Source: Mycolicibacterium pyrenivorans
Lineage (GTDB): Bacteria > Actinomycetota > Actinomycetes > Mycobacteriales > Mycobacteriaceae
Direction of reading: 5' to 3'
NCBI RefSeq assembly: GCF_025821625.1
Contig: NZ_JACKSH010000089.1
Span: forward strand, 1 to 64,000
DNA length: 64,000 bases
Shown: positions 53,699-61,921 of the stretch, in pieces
Position numbering within the stretch: position 1 is the first letter of the stretch
How the letters are laid out: each line of letters starts with the position of its first letter
Notes under the pieces: model-generated
Database searches by the model: none
What the model saw: only the letters and a program-made list of their open reading frames with translations
Told to the model about the DNA's origin: nothing
Made by a program: the position numbers and the translations under genes

Positions 53699-54442
53699 TC
53701 AGCGTGCGGTGACCGCCAGTACCGCGTCGGCGAGTTCGGGCCGGCACACGATCAGGTCGGGCAGCTTGGAATCGCGCTGGTTGTAGGTCAGCGCGGAACC
53801 GTCGATGCGCGAGGTGAACAGCCCGGCGGCCCGGGCGACGGCGACCGGGGCCGCCGAGTCCCATTCGTACTGGCCCCCCGAATGCACGTAGGCATCCGAG
53901 AGGCCTTGCACCACGGATGCGACTTTCGCTCCGGCGGAACCCATTTCGACGAGGACGCCGTGCAGTGCATCGCGCACCTCGAGCGCAACGGCGGGGGGCC
54001 GGGTGCGTGAGACCACGATCCGCGGAACCTCGGGAGCAGCGGGAGGGGCGGCCACCGTCGGGGTGGCCAGCGTGACGCCCTGCGCCGGTAGCGCGACAGC
54101 GCCGGCGATCAGCTCGCCGGAACCGCCGTTGCGCTCCCAGAGAGCCACGTGCACCGCCCAGTCCGACCGGCCGAGCTCGGAGAACTCCCTGGTGCCGTCG
54201 AGTGGGTCGACGATCCATACCCGTTGCGCGACCAGCCGCACCGGATCATCGACACCCTCTTCCGAAAGCACCGCGTCCTGCGGCCGCTCAGCGTTCAGCG
54301 CGGCCATCAGGAAGTCATGGGAGCGCTTGTCTCCCGCGGCTTTTCTCTCCTCGGCGCTCGCCTCCGCCAGTTCGGCGCGAACATCGAGCAGCAGCGCGCC
54401 GGCCTCGGTGGCCAGGTGTGCGGCGAGTTCGTGGTCGTTCAC
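53699..54442 (-). CDS. cysQ: 3'(2'),5'-bisphosphate nucleotidase CysQ
   Basis: Removes the 3'-phosphate of PAP and PAPS, products of sulfate activation; 247 aa. It has the metal-site motifs LSEEGVDD, VWIVDPLDGTREFSELGR (about 76-93) and YEWDSAAPVAVARAAG of the inositol monophosphatase family. The GTG start overlaps the cysNC stop as GTGA, so the enzyme that consumes the pathway by-product is coupled to the one that makes PAPS. Confidence 0.92.
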   Translation of the reverse strand: MNDHELAAHLATEAGALLLDVRAELAEASAEERKAAGDKRSHDFLMAALNAERPQDAVLSEEGVDDPVRLVAQRVWIVDPLDGTREFSELGRSDWAVHVALWERNGGSGELIAGAVALPAQGVTLATPTVAAPPAAPEVPRIVVSRTRPPAVALEVRDALHGVLVEMGSAGAKVASVVQGLSDAYVHSGGQYEWDSAAPVAVARAAGLFTSRIDGSALTYNQRDSKLPDLIVCRPELADAVLAVTAR

Positions 54443-56289
54443 TTCTGCCCTCTGCTCTCGAGAAGATCGATGACCGAGGCTGCCAGTTCGTCGACCGTGC
54501 GGTCCGACGAGAGCCGCAGGTCCGGGTTCTTGGGTCGCTGATAGGGACTGTCGATCCCGGTGAAGTGGGTGATCTCGCCGGAACGGGCCTTGGCGTACAA
54601 GCCTTTCGGATCCCGGCGTTCACAATCCTCCAGTGGCGTGTCACAGAACACCTCGAAGAACTCGACGCCGGCATCGGTGGCCACCTTGCGCGCCAGTTCG
54701 CGGTGTTCGGTCAGCGGGCTGATCGCCGGAACGAGCACCACCTGACCGGAATCGGCGAGGATCGCGGCCACATGTGCCAACCTCCGCAGGTTCTCCGACC
54801 GGTCGGCCATCGAGAAGCCCAGGTCGGCGTTGAGCCCGTGACGCAGGTTGTCCCCATCGAGAACGTAAGCGGGAATCCCCTTTTCGAGCAGCTTCTGCTC
54901 GACGAGCATCGCCACCGACGACTTACCCGACCCGGACAGCCCGGTGAACCACACCGTCCTGCCCTTCGTCAGGCGGTCCTCTGCGGTGCACAGCGACTCA
55001 TGACGCACCGTGTTCGGGCTTGCGTCCCGTACGGTGCCGTCGCGCAGCACCATGCCCGCCGCGACCGTGCCGTTGGTGTTCGGGTCGATCAGGATGAACG
55101 AACCGGTCGAAGCGTTGCGGCTGTACTCGTCCAGTAACAACGGCACCTGGGTGCGCATCGAGATACGTCCCAGTTCGTTGAGCTTGAGCGCCGTGGCCGA
55201 CTTGTCCCGATGCAGGGTGTTGACGTCGAGGCGGTAGTCCAGACCCATCACCTTGGCCCGCGTCGTGCGGGTGGTGTGCTTGATCAGGTAATCGCGACCG
55301 GGTTCGAGCGCTGCGCCGTCGGCCATCCAGCACACCGTGGCGTCGAACTCCTGAGTGACCCTGGGGTGGTTGTTGGGGCGGGCGATCAGATCACCGCGCG
55401 AGATGTCGATGTCGTCGGTGAGGCTCACCGACACCGCCATCGGCGGAAACGCTTCCTGCACCGGCCCGCCCGGGCTCTCGATCGCGGCGACCCGGGTCGT
55501 CTTGCCCGTCGGCAGCACGACGACGTCGTCTCCGACCCGCATCACGCCGCTGGACACCGTGCCCGCGTAGCTGCGGTGATCATGGTGGTCGTGGGTCTGC
55601 GGCCGGATCACGTACTGCACCGGGAACCGCACGTCGACGAGGTTGCGATCCCCGGCGATGTACACCTCTTCGAGGTGGGTGAGCAGCGGCGGACCCTCGT
55701 ACCACGGCGTCACGTCGGACTTGGTGACCACGTTGTCGCCGTTGAGCGCCGACAGCGGAATGGTCGTCACGTCGTGGACGTCCAACCGGGCGGCGAAGTC
55801 ATGAAAGTCGTCGCGGATCGTCTCGAATATTTCCTGGTCCCAGCCGACGAGGTCCATCTTGTTGACCGCGAGCACGACGTGCTGGATCCCCAGCAGCGAG
55901 GCCAGGAACGCGTGCCTGCGCGACTGCTCCAGCAACCCGTGGCGCGCGTCCACCAGGACGATCGCCAACTGCGCGGTCGAGGTCCCGGTGACCATGTTGC
56001 GGGTGTACTGGATGTGCCCCGGGGTGTCGGCGATGATGAATTTCCGCTTGGCCGTGGCGAAATAGCGGTAGGCCACGTCGATGGTGATGCCCTGCTCCCG
56101 CTCGGCGCGCAGCCCGTCGGTGACCAGAGCCAGGTCGGTGTAGTCGTGCCCGCGTTCCTTGGAGGTGCGCTCCACGGCCGCGAGCTGATCCTCCATCACG
56201 GCCTTGGAGTCGAACAGCAACCGGCCGATCAGCGTGGACTTTCCGTCGTCGACCGAACCTGCGGTCGCGATGCGAAGAAGCGTCGCCAT
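54439..56289 (-). CDS. cysNC: Bifunctional sulfate adenylyltransferase subunit 1/APS kinase
   Basis: A 616-aa fusion for sulfate activation. The N-terminal GTPase half has ATAGSVDDGKSTLIGRLL (P-loop), DTPGHIQYTRNM and NKMDLVGWD; it drives the CysD adenylyltransferase by GTP hydrolysis. From about residue 430 the APS kinase half has WFTGLSGSGKSSVAMLVE and GDNLRHGLNADLGFS, making PAPS. ATG at 56289 is the conserved start. It overlaps cysQ and follows cysD by 31 bases, in a gap with GAGCGAAGCGACGGGG. Confidence 0.96.
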   Translation of the reverse strand: MATLLRIATAGSVDDGKSTLIGRLLFDSKAVMEDQLAAVERTSKERGHDYTDLALVTDGLRAEREQGITIDVAYRYFATAKRKFIIADTPGHIQYTRNMVTGTSTAQLAIVLVDARHGLLEQSRRHAFLASLLGIQHVVLAVNKMDLVGWDQEIFETIRDDFHDFAARLDVHDVTTIPLSALNGDNVVTKSDVTPWYEGPPLLTHLEEVYIAGDRNLVDVRFPVQYVIRPQTHDHHDHRSYAGTVSSGVMRVGDDVVVLPTGKTTRVAAIESPGGPVQEAFPPMAVSVSLTDDIDISRGDLIARPNNHPRVTQEFDATVCWMADGAALEPGRDYLIKHTTRTTRAKVMGLDYRLDVNTLHRDKSATALKLNELGRISMRTQVPLLLDEYSRNASTGSFILIDPNTNGTVAAGMVLRDGTVRDASPNTVRHESLCTAEDRLTKGRTVWFTGLSGSGKSSVAMLVEQKLLEKGIPAYVLDGDNLRHGLNADLGFSMADRSENLRRLAHVAAILADSGQVVLVPAISPLTEHRELARKVATDAGVEFFEVFCDTPLEDCERRDPKGLYAKARSGEITHFTGIDSPYQRPKNPDLRLSSDRTVDELAASVIDLLESRGQK

Positions 56290-56320
56290 CGTTATTTCCC
56301 CCGTCGCTTCGCTCGCCCCA

Positions 56321-57250
56321 TCAGAAGTACCCCTCGCGCTTGCGGTCTTCCATCCCGGCCTCCGAGATCCGGTCATCGGCGCGGGTGGCCCCGCGCTCGG
56401 TGAGCCGCGAGAGCGCGGTCTCGGCGATCACCTCGGACACCGTCGCCGCCGTCGATTCGACGCAGCCGGTGCAGGTGACGTCGCCGACCGTGCGGAACCG
56501 CACCGTCTTCTCGATGATCGGCTCGTCCTGACGCGGCTGCAGGTACTCGTGCACCGCCAGCAGCATGCCGTCGCGTTCGAACACCTGCCGTTGATGGGCG
56601 TAGTAGATCGACGGAAGCTTGATGTTCTCGGCACCGATGTAGGACCAGATGTCGAACTCGGTCCAGTTCGACAGCGGGAACACCCGGATGTGCTCACCCT
56701 TGTGGTGGCGGCCGTTGTACAGGTTCCACAACTCGGGGCGCTGCGCCTTGGGGTCCCACTGCCCGAACTCGTCACGGAACGAGAAGACGCGCTCCTTGGC
56801 GCGGGCCTTCTCCTCGTCGCGGCGCGCACCGCCGAACGCGGCGTCGAACTTGTGCTCGCGAATGGCACGAAGAAGCGTGAAGGTCTGCATCGGATTGCGC
56901 GAGGGAATCGTCTCGACGACCCGGCCCGCGTCGATGTCGTCCTGCACCTTGGCGACCACCAGCCGCACCCCCGACTCCGCGACCAGTTCGTCACGGGCGG
57001 CCAGCACCTCGTCGAAGTTGTGCCCGGTGTCGACGTGCATCACCGGGAACGGCAGCCTGCCCGGGCGGAAAGCCTTGATCGCCAGATGCAGCATCACGAT
57101 CGAGTCCTTGCCGCCGGAGAACAGCAGGACAGGCCGCTCGAACTCCGCGGCCACCTCCCTGATGATGTGGACGGCCTCGGCCTCCAGCGCTCGTAGATGG
57201 CTCAGTTCGTAACGGCCCGCGTTCTCGGTGAGTTCCTCGATCGTGGTCAC
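56321..57250 (-). CDS. cysD: Sulfate adenylyltransferase subunit 2
   Basis: Forms APS from ATP and sulfate together with CysN; 309 aa. The PP-loop motif is LLFSGGKDSIVMLHLA (about 42-57), followed by PVMHVDTGHNFDEVL and FGGARRDEEKARAKERVFSF, ending AGMEDRKREGYF. Its GTG start at 57250 is overlapped by the stop of a 15-codon upstream ORF (57294-57247), pointing to translational coupling from a leaderless transcript. Corresponds to Rv1285. Confidence 0.96.
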   Translation of the reverse strand: MTTIEELTENAGRYELSHLRALEAEAVHIIREVAAEFERPVLLFSGGKDSIVMLHLAIKAFRPGRLPFPVMHVDTGHNFDEVLAARDELVAESGVRLVVAKVQDDIDAGRVVETIPSRNPMQTFTLLRAIREHKFDAAFGGARRDEEKARAKERVFSFRDEFGQWDPKAQRPELWNLYNGRHHKGEHIRVFPLSNWTEFDIWSYIGAENIKLPSIYYAHQRQVFERDGMLLAVHEYLQPRQDEPIIEKTVRFRTVGDVTCTGCVESTAATVSEVIAETALSRLTERGATRADDRISEAGMEDRKREGYF

Positions 57251-57294
57251 AACTCACCCACAAAGTTGGTAGAAATGACCAAGTTAACAATCAT
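57247..57294 (-). CDS. Predicted leaderless 15-codon upstream ORF of cysD
   Basis: ATG at 57294 opens MIVNLVISTNFVGEL, whose TGA (57249-57247) overlaps the cysD start as GTGA. The promoter at 57302-57331 places the transcript start on this ATG. The DNA contains TTGGT (57266-57270) and ACCAA (57278-57282), which can pair in DNA or RNA. The peptide has no cysteine, so it is unlike the known polycysteine attenuators. Its translation is not shown. Confidence 0.6.
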   Translation of the reverse strand: MIVNLVISTNFVGEL

Positions 57295-57301
57295 GCCCTG
57301 A

Positions 57302-57331
57302 AATCTAGCGAGCCGACGGCGGCGCTGTCAA
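57302..57331 (-). promoter_or_regulatory. cysD operon promoter
   Basis: Minus strand: a perfect -35 TTGACA (57326-57331), an 18-base spacer and -10 TAGATT (57302-57307). Seven bases separate it from the ATG at 57294, the spacing of leaderless mycobacterial transcripts. Confidence 0.8.
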
Positions 57332-57364
57332 CGTCGAGCGGGTGCCCAGCCGTTCACCCAGGCA

Positions 57365-57427
57365 CGCCGAAATCCGACTTCTGCAGCAGTGTTGCGAGTA
57401 AGGGCCTGCAAAAGTCGGATCTCGGCG
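57365..57427. repeat. Long palindrome downstream of canA
   Basis: Arms 57365-57386 and 57406-57427 pair over 22 bases with two mismatches, around a 19-base loop. It lies 19 bases beyond the canA stop (57446) and before the cysD promoter. No U-tract follows. It could end canA transcripts or be a dispersed palindromic element. Confidence 0.8.
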
Positions 57428-57445
57428 CGCTCGGGGTCGGGGTGA

Positions 57446-57946
57446 CTAGAGAGTGACCTCTTCGAGCGCACCGGTCGCGACGTCGAAGACGAAGCCGCGC
57501 AGCGATTCGTGCTTGGTGACGAACGGACTGGCCTCGATGCGCCGCAGCGACTGGCGCACATCCTCGTGGACGTCGGGGAAGGCCTCGGCCGCCCACTCCG
57601 GCTTCAGCCCGGTCTCGTCCTGGATGGCGCGTTTGAAGTCGTCGTCGGTGAAGGTCAGCATTCCGCAATCGGTGTGATGGATCAGGATGATCTCCCTGGT
57701 CCCGAGCAGCCGCTGACTGATCGCGAGCGAGCGGATCTCGTCATCGGTGACGACACCGCCGGCGTTGCGGATGACGTGCGCTTCGCCGTCCCCGAGTCCA
57801 AGGATCCGGTACACGTCCATCCGGGCATCCATGCATGCCACGACGGCGACGTGCTTGCTCGGCGGCAGTGGCAACGGCTTTCCCGGCCCCTGGAACGTCT
57901 TGGCGTATTCCTCGTTGTTCTTCACGTATTCGTCTGTCACCGACAT
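57446..57946 (-). CDS. canA: Beta-carbonic anhydrase CanA
   Basis: Interconverts CO2 and bicarbonate; 166 aa, closely similar to M. tuberculosis Rv1284 at the same place. Zinc ligands Cys38 (VVACMDARMD), His91 and Cys94 (LIHHTDCGML) and the Asp40-Arg42 dyad are present. AGGAGG lies five bases before the ATG at 57946. The gene is flanked by two different long palindromes (57365-57427 and 58038-58092). Confidence 0.95.
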   Translation of the reverse strand: MSVTDEYVKNNEEYAKTFQGPGKPLPLPPSKHVAVVACMDARMDVYRILGLGDGEAHVIRNAGGVVTDDEIRSLAISQRLLGTREIILIHHTDCGMLTFTDDDFKRAIQDETGLKPEWAAEAFPDVHEDVRQSLRRIEASPFVTKHESLRGFVFDVATGALEEVTL

Positions 57947-58037
57947 GTCGACCTCCTGCTTTCCTGCCGAAGCGCTGCGACGATAACAACACCTGGCCGC
58001 GTCGTGGCGGATGAGAATCAGCCAGATTCCGGGGCGC

Positions 58038-58092
58038 CGAAACTGAACTCCTGTGCGAAGTCTGGAGAGTTTCTCGCACAAGCTCAGTCTCG
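58038..58092. repeat. Long palindrome upstream of canA
   Basis: Left arm 58038-58058 and right arm 58074-58092 pair over about 19 positions with two mismatches and a two-base bulge; the loop is 15 bases. It lies between the kinase stop (58116) and canA (start 57946). It starts with CGCCGAAA like the palindrome at 57365, but the rest differs. Confidence 0.75.
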
Positions 58093-58115
58093 ACCGAAGA
58101 TCAACGGCGTCCGCG

Positions 58116-59729
58116 CTAGGGGTCCGATTGGCCTCCGCTGTGGCTTGGCTGTGGATCGCCGGGAAGCCGGACCACGAACTCCGTCCTGCCCGGCACGCTG
58201 CGCACCTCGATGGTGCCACCGTGCGCCCGCACCACCGCCTCGACGATCGCCAGACCCAGGCCGGTGCTGCCGCCGCGTCGCGAGCGCGACGAATCACCGC
58301 GCGCGAACCGCTCGAAGACGTCAGGCTGCAGCCAGGCCGGGACACCGGGGCCGTCGTCGAGGACCGTCAGCGCCACGTCCGCTCCGTCGACGGTCAGCGA
58401 GGTGGTGACGGACGTGCCGGGCGGCGTATGGATGCGGGCATTGGCCAGCAGATTGGACAGCACCTGGTGCAGCCGCGCCTCGTCGCCGGGGACCACGACC
58501 GGCTCGTCGGGGAGGTCCAGTTCCCACGTGTGCTCCGGGCCCGCGATGTGCGCGTCGCTGACCGCGTCCACCACGAGCCGTGTCAGATCGACCGATTCGC
58601 GTTGCAGCGGCCGCCCGGTGTCGAGCCGGGCGAGCAACAACATGTCCTCGACCAGCTGGGTCATCCGCTCGGTCTCGGACTCGACACGGTTCATCGCGTG
58701 GGCCACGTCGCCGGGAAGGTCGGCCCGCTTACGCTGCGCCAGCTCGGTGTAGCCACGGATCGCGGCCAACGGTGTGCGCAACTCGTGGCTGGCGTCGGCC
58801 ACGAACTGCCGCACCCTGGTCTCGCTGGCATGGCGCGCCGACAGCGCCCCGGCGATGCGGTCGAGCATGCGATTCAGCGCACCGGCGAGCTGCCCGATCT
58901 CGGTGTGGGCGGCCACCGGATCGACCTTGACGATCGGGGTCGGCAGCCGCACCTCGCCGCGGTCGAGCTCCAGGTCGGCGACCTGCTGCGCGGCCGCGGA
59001 AACCCTTGCCAGCGGCGCGAGTTGGCGTCGCACGATGACGATGCCCGCCGTCGCGGCGGCCACCAGTGCGACGGCCGCGACGACACAGAAGATCACGAGC
59101 ACCCACAGCAGCGTGTCGTCGACGTCGGCGGTGGGCAGACCGGTGACGACGGTCTCGCCCGGGTGGTGGGCGGGTGAACTCACGACGCGGTAGCGCCCGA
59201 GGCCGTCCAGGTCGACCGTTCGCGGGCGCATGTCCGCGGGAACGTCGGCGAGTTGGTCGGCTGCGGCGGCCGAGATCTCGGCGCGGGCACCGTCGGCGGT
59301 GATGACACCGGCCGCCACCGGTGTGCCTTCCAAAACCACGGCACCGACCGTGCGGATCGCCTGCCCCGGCGCGTTCAGGAAGGCAGGACCCGGTCCCTCG
59401 TCGTCGCGGATCACCAAGCGGCGAGTCGACCCCTCCTGCGGCGGCGGGCCCATGATCACGCGGGGCGGTCTCATCACCCGCGGCCCCATGTCCGGTGGCG
59501 GCGGGCCGAAGTCGAAGATCACCGCCGAGCGCCTACCGGCCTCGACCACCTGCTCGTCGAGCTGGTTCATCAGGAAGCGCTGCAACGCGAACTCGGTCGC
59601 GACGCCGATACCCGCACACACCACCGCGAGCAGGAGCACCTGGGTGACGAGCAGGCGGGTCCGCAGCGACCACCCGCGCGGAGAGCGGACCACGGCCCGC
59701 AGGCGCTCAGCGCGCGGGCTTGAGGACAT
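58116..59729 (-). CDS. Sensor histidine kinase, OmpR-partner type
   Basis: A 537-aa membrane kinase. A first membrane helix (LLVTQVLLLAVVCAGIGVAT), an extracytoplasmic domain with Pro/Gly/Met-rich stretches (FGPPPPDMGPRVMRPPRVIM), a second helix (LWVLVIFCVVAAVALVAAAT), a HAMP domain, the HisKA box FVADASHELRTPLAAIRGYT and the ATPase domain (LSNLLANARIHTPPGTS, LDDGPGVP, GSTGLGLAIVEAVVRAHGG). ATG at 59729 is used; a GTG at 59741 is also possible. It overlaps the response regulator gene by 23 bases. Signal unknown. Confidence 0.9.
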   Translation of the reverse strand: MSSSPRAERLRAVVRSPRGWSLRTRLLVTQVLLLAVVCAGIGVATEFALQRFLMNQLDEQVVEAGRRSAVIFDFGPPPPDMGPRVMRPPRVIMGPPPQEGSTRRLVIRDDEGPGPAFLNAPGQAIRTVGAVVLEGTPVAAGVITADGARAEISAAAADQLADVPADMRPRTVDLDGLGRYRVVSSPAHHPGETVVTGLPTADVDDTLLWVLVIFCVVAAVALVAAATAGIVIVRRQLAPLARVSAAAQQVADLELDRGEVRLPTPIVKVDPVAAHTEIGQLAGALNRMLDRIAGALSARHASETRVRQFVADASHELRTPLAAIRGYTELAQRKRADLPGDVAHAMNRVESETERMTQLVEDMLLLARLDTGRPLQRESVDLTRLVVDAVSDAHIAGPEHTWELDLPDEPVVVPGDEARLHQVLSNLLANARIHTPPGTSVTTSLTVDGADVALTVLDDGPGVPAWLQPDVFERFARGDSSRSRRGGSTGLGLAIVEAVVRAHGGTIEVRSVPGRTEFVVRLPGDPQPSHSGGQSDP

Positions 59730-60465
59730 ACCCCGCACCACGCAACGTGTGGATCATCGGCTCTCGTCCGTTGTCGATCTTCTTGCGCAGGTAGGACACG
59801 TACAGCTCGACGATGTTCGATCGGCCGCCGAAGTCGTAGCTCCACACCCGGTCGAGGATCTGCGCCTTGCTCAACACGCGTTTGGCGTTGCGCATCATGA
59901 AGCGCAGCAGTTCGAACTCCGTCGCGGTCAGCGAGATGACCTCGCCGGCGCGCGTCACCTCGTGGCTGTCCTCGTCGAGCACGAGGTCCCCGACGACGAT
60001 CGTGGCGCCGCCGGTGTCGGTGGCGACCCCGGTGCGCCGCAGCAGGGCCCGCAACCGCAGCACGACCTCTTCGAGGCTGAACGGCTTCGTCACGTAGTCG
60101 TCGCCGCCGGCGGTCAGGCCCGCGATGCGATCCTCGACCGAATCCTTGGCGGTGAGCAGCAGCAGAGGCAGGCCGGGAATCTGCTCGCGCAGCTTGCGCA
60201 GCACCTCCAGCCCGCTCATGTCCGGCAGCATCACGTCGAGCACCACCACGTCCGGCGGATTCTCCCGGGCCATCGCGATGGCGGTCGCCCCGTCGCCGGC
60301 GGTCGCGATGTCCCAGCCCTCGTATCGCAATGCCATCGACACGAGCTCGGCCAGCACCGGTTCGTCGTCGACGACGAGGACGTGGATGGGGCTGCCGTCG
60401 GCACGGCGCATCACCACGCGCGCAGTGTCACCACCGCCGCCGGAGGATGCAGGGGTGTCGGCCAC
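59707..60465 (-). CDS. OmpR-type response regulator
   Basis: A 252-aa regulator paired with the kinase at 58116. The receiver domain has acidic VLVVDDEPVLAEL (about 33), the phosphorylated Asp in VVVLDVMLPDMSG, and Lys in DDYVTKPFSLEEVV; the C-terminal winged helix has LTATEFELLRFMMRNAKRVL and IVELYVSYLRKKID. An N-terminal extension (VADTPASSGGGGDTARVV) precedes it. GTG at 60465 is chosen over the earlier frame start at 60540. Its target genes are not apparent; oppBCD is divergent from it. Confidence 0.92.
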   Translation of the reverse strand: MADTPASSGGGGDTARVVMRRADGSPIHVLVVDDEPVLAELVSMALRYEGWDIATAGDGATAIAMARENPPDVVVLDVMLPDMSGLEVLRKLREQIPGLPLLLLTAKDSVEDRIAGLTAGGDDYVTKPFSLEEVVLRLRALLRRTGVATDTGGATIVVGDLVLDEDSHEVTRAGEVISLTATEFELLRFMMRNAKRVLSKAQILDRVWSYDFGGRSNIVELYVSYLRKKIDNGREPMIHTLRGAGYVLKPAR

Positions 60466-60580
60466 CGCCCCATTATGTGTCCGCGTCCTAGGGGTTCCCT
60501 GTGCCGTTCCTATGTGCGGACTGTGAATATCCGGGCACACCCGATGCTGAGTCGGCTCACAGCACGCACCCAGCGACCGG

Positions 60581-60862
60581 GTGCAGGGTGGTCGTCATGA
60601 GCACCGACCCCGTGACCTTCGACGATCCGGTTGGGGCAGACCCGGGCCGACTCCACGGCGATGGGGCACGCGGGAGTCCGCGGTCGCCGTGGCCATCGCC
60701 GCGGTCATCGCCTGCCTCGGCGGCGCTGCGATCTACGCGGCGACCGACCAACCCACCCCCGCCATCGGCCCTCCCGGCCACCATGCCTTCGACCCGGCAA
60801 GCGGCGCCGGACCGGCGGGCCCGGGGCACCCCGGCGGCCCACCCCGCCAGACACCCCCCTAG
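60581..60862 (+). CDS. Small single-pass membrane protein, possibly frameshifted
   Basis: A 93-aa frame from a GTG at 60581 with one clear membrane helix (ESAVAVAIAAVIACLGGAAI) and a Pro/Gly-rich tail ending GGPPRQTPP. A more natural N terminus, MSTDPVTFDDP from ATG 60598, lies in another frame and would join this one if a base near 60630 were changed. Either the real start is the GTG or there is a frameshift. It sits between the divergent regulator gene and oppB. Function unknown. Confidence 0.42.
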   Translation: MQGGRHEHRPRDLRRSGWGRPGPTPRRWGTRESAVAVAIAAVIACLGGAAIYAATDQPTPAIGPPGHHAFDPASGAGPAGPGHPGGPPRQTPP

Positions 60863-60917
60863 CCACGCCGGGAGGCATGAACGGGCTGTGTCAACACATT
60901 TCTCATAACCTGTGCCC

Positions 60918-60947
60918 ATGCAGCCCCGCCGCGGACCCACCGCATGA
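60918..60947 (+). CDS. Predicted leaderless 9-codon upstream ORF of oppB
   Basis: ATG CAG at 60918 opens MQPRRGPTA, whose TGA overlaps the oppB ATG as ATGA (60944-60947). TAACCT (60906-60911) lies six bases before it, fitting a -10 for a leaderless start. No -35 is seen. Confidence 0.4.
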   Translation: MQPRRGPTA

Positions 60948-61921
60948 CCCGCTTTCTTGCGCGTCGGCTGCTCAACTACGTCGTGCTGCTGGGGCTGGCG
61001 TCGTTCTTCACGTTCGGCCTGACGTCGCTGACGTTCGAGCCGCTCGACAGCCTGCTCGAACGCAATCCGCGACCACCGCAGTCCGTCATCGACGCGAAGG
61101 CCGCCGAACTCGACCTCGACAAACCGATCCCGCTGCGGTACGCGAACTGGCTGTCCGACGCCGTCCGCGGGGACTTCGGGACCACCGTCACCGGGCAGCC
61201 GGTCAGCGACGAGCTGTGGCGGCGCATCGGTGTCAGCCTGCGGCTGGTGGTCATCGGCTCGGTGGTCGGCACCGTCGTGGGCGTCGTGGTGGGCGCCTGG
61301 GGAGCGATCCGCCAGTACCGGCTCTCCGACCGCGTGATCACGGTGCTGTCGCTGCTGATCATCAGCACGCCGACGTTCGTGGTGGCCAACCTGCTGATCC
61401 TGGGAGCGCTGAAGGTCAACTCGGTGCTCGGGCTGCAGGTGTTCGAGTACACCGGCGAGACGTCACCGGATGCGGCCGGCGGTGCCTGGGACCAGTTCGT
61501 CGACCGAATGCAGCACCTGGTGCTGCCCACGTTCACCCTCGCGTTGGCGTCCATCGCGGGGTTCAGCCGCTACCAGCGCAACGCGATGCTCGACGTGCTG
61601 GGCCAGGACTTCATCCGGACGGCACGGGCCAAGGGCCTGACCCGCCGCCGGGCGTTGTTCAAGCACGGGCTACGTACCGCCCTCATCCCGATGGCCACGT
61701 TGTTCGCCTACGGCGTCAGCGCGCTCGTGACCGGCGCGGTGTTCGTCGAGAAGATCTTCGGGTGGCACGGCATGGGTGAATGGGTGGTGCAGGGGGTCAC
61801 GACGCAGGACACGAACATCATCGCCGCGATCACCGTATTCTCGGGTGCGACGATTCTGCTGGCCGGGTTGCTCTCCGACGTGATCTACGCAGCGCTCGAT
61901 CCCCGGGTGAGGGTGTCGTGA
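60944..61921 (+). CDS. oppB: Peptide ABC transporter permease OppB
   Basis: A 325-aa membrane permease of the dipeptide/oligopeptide importer family, six membrane helices. N-terminal LARRLLNYVVLLGLASFFTF and the ATPase-contact EAA loop near GQDFIRTARAKGLTRRRALF (about 219-238) are typical. It corresponds to Rv1283c. It starts inside the ATGA of a short upstream ORF and overlaps oppC as GTGA. Confidence 0.93.
   Translation: MTRFLARRLLNYVVLLGLASFFTFGLTSLTFEPLDSLLERNPRPPQSVIDAKAAELDLDKPIPLRYANWLSDAVRGDFGTTVTGQPVSDELWRRIGVSLRLVVIGSVVGTVVGVVVGAWGAIRQYRLSDRVITVLSLLIISTPTFVVANLLILGALKVNSVLGLQVFEYTGETSPDAAGGAWDQFVDRMQHLVLPTFTLALASIAGFSRYQRNAMLDVLGQDFIRTARAKGLTRRRALFKHGLRTALIPMATLFAYGVSALVTGAVFVEKIFGWHGMGEWVVQGVTTQDTNIIAAITVFSGATILLAGLLSDVIYAALDPRVRVS

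Noticed and set aside
57247..57294. A polycysteine leaderless attenuator upstream of cysD.
   Set aside because: The upstream ORF is present but encodes no cysteine, so the known cysteine-sensing mechanism does not apply directly.
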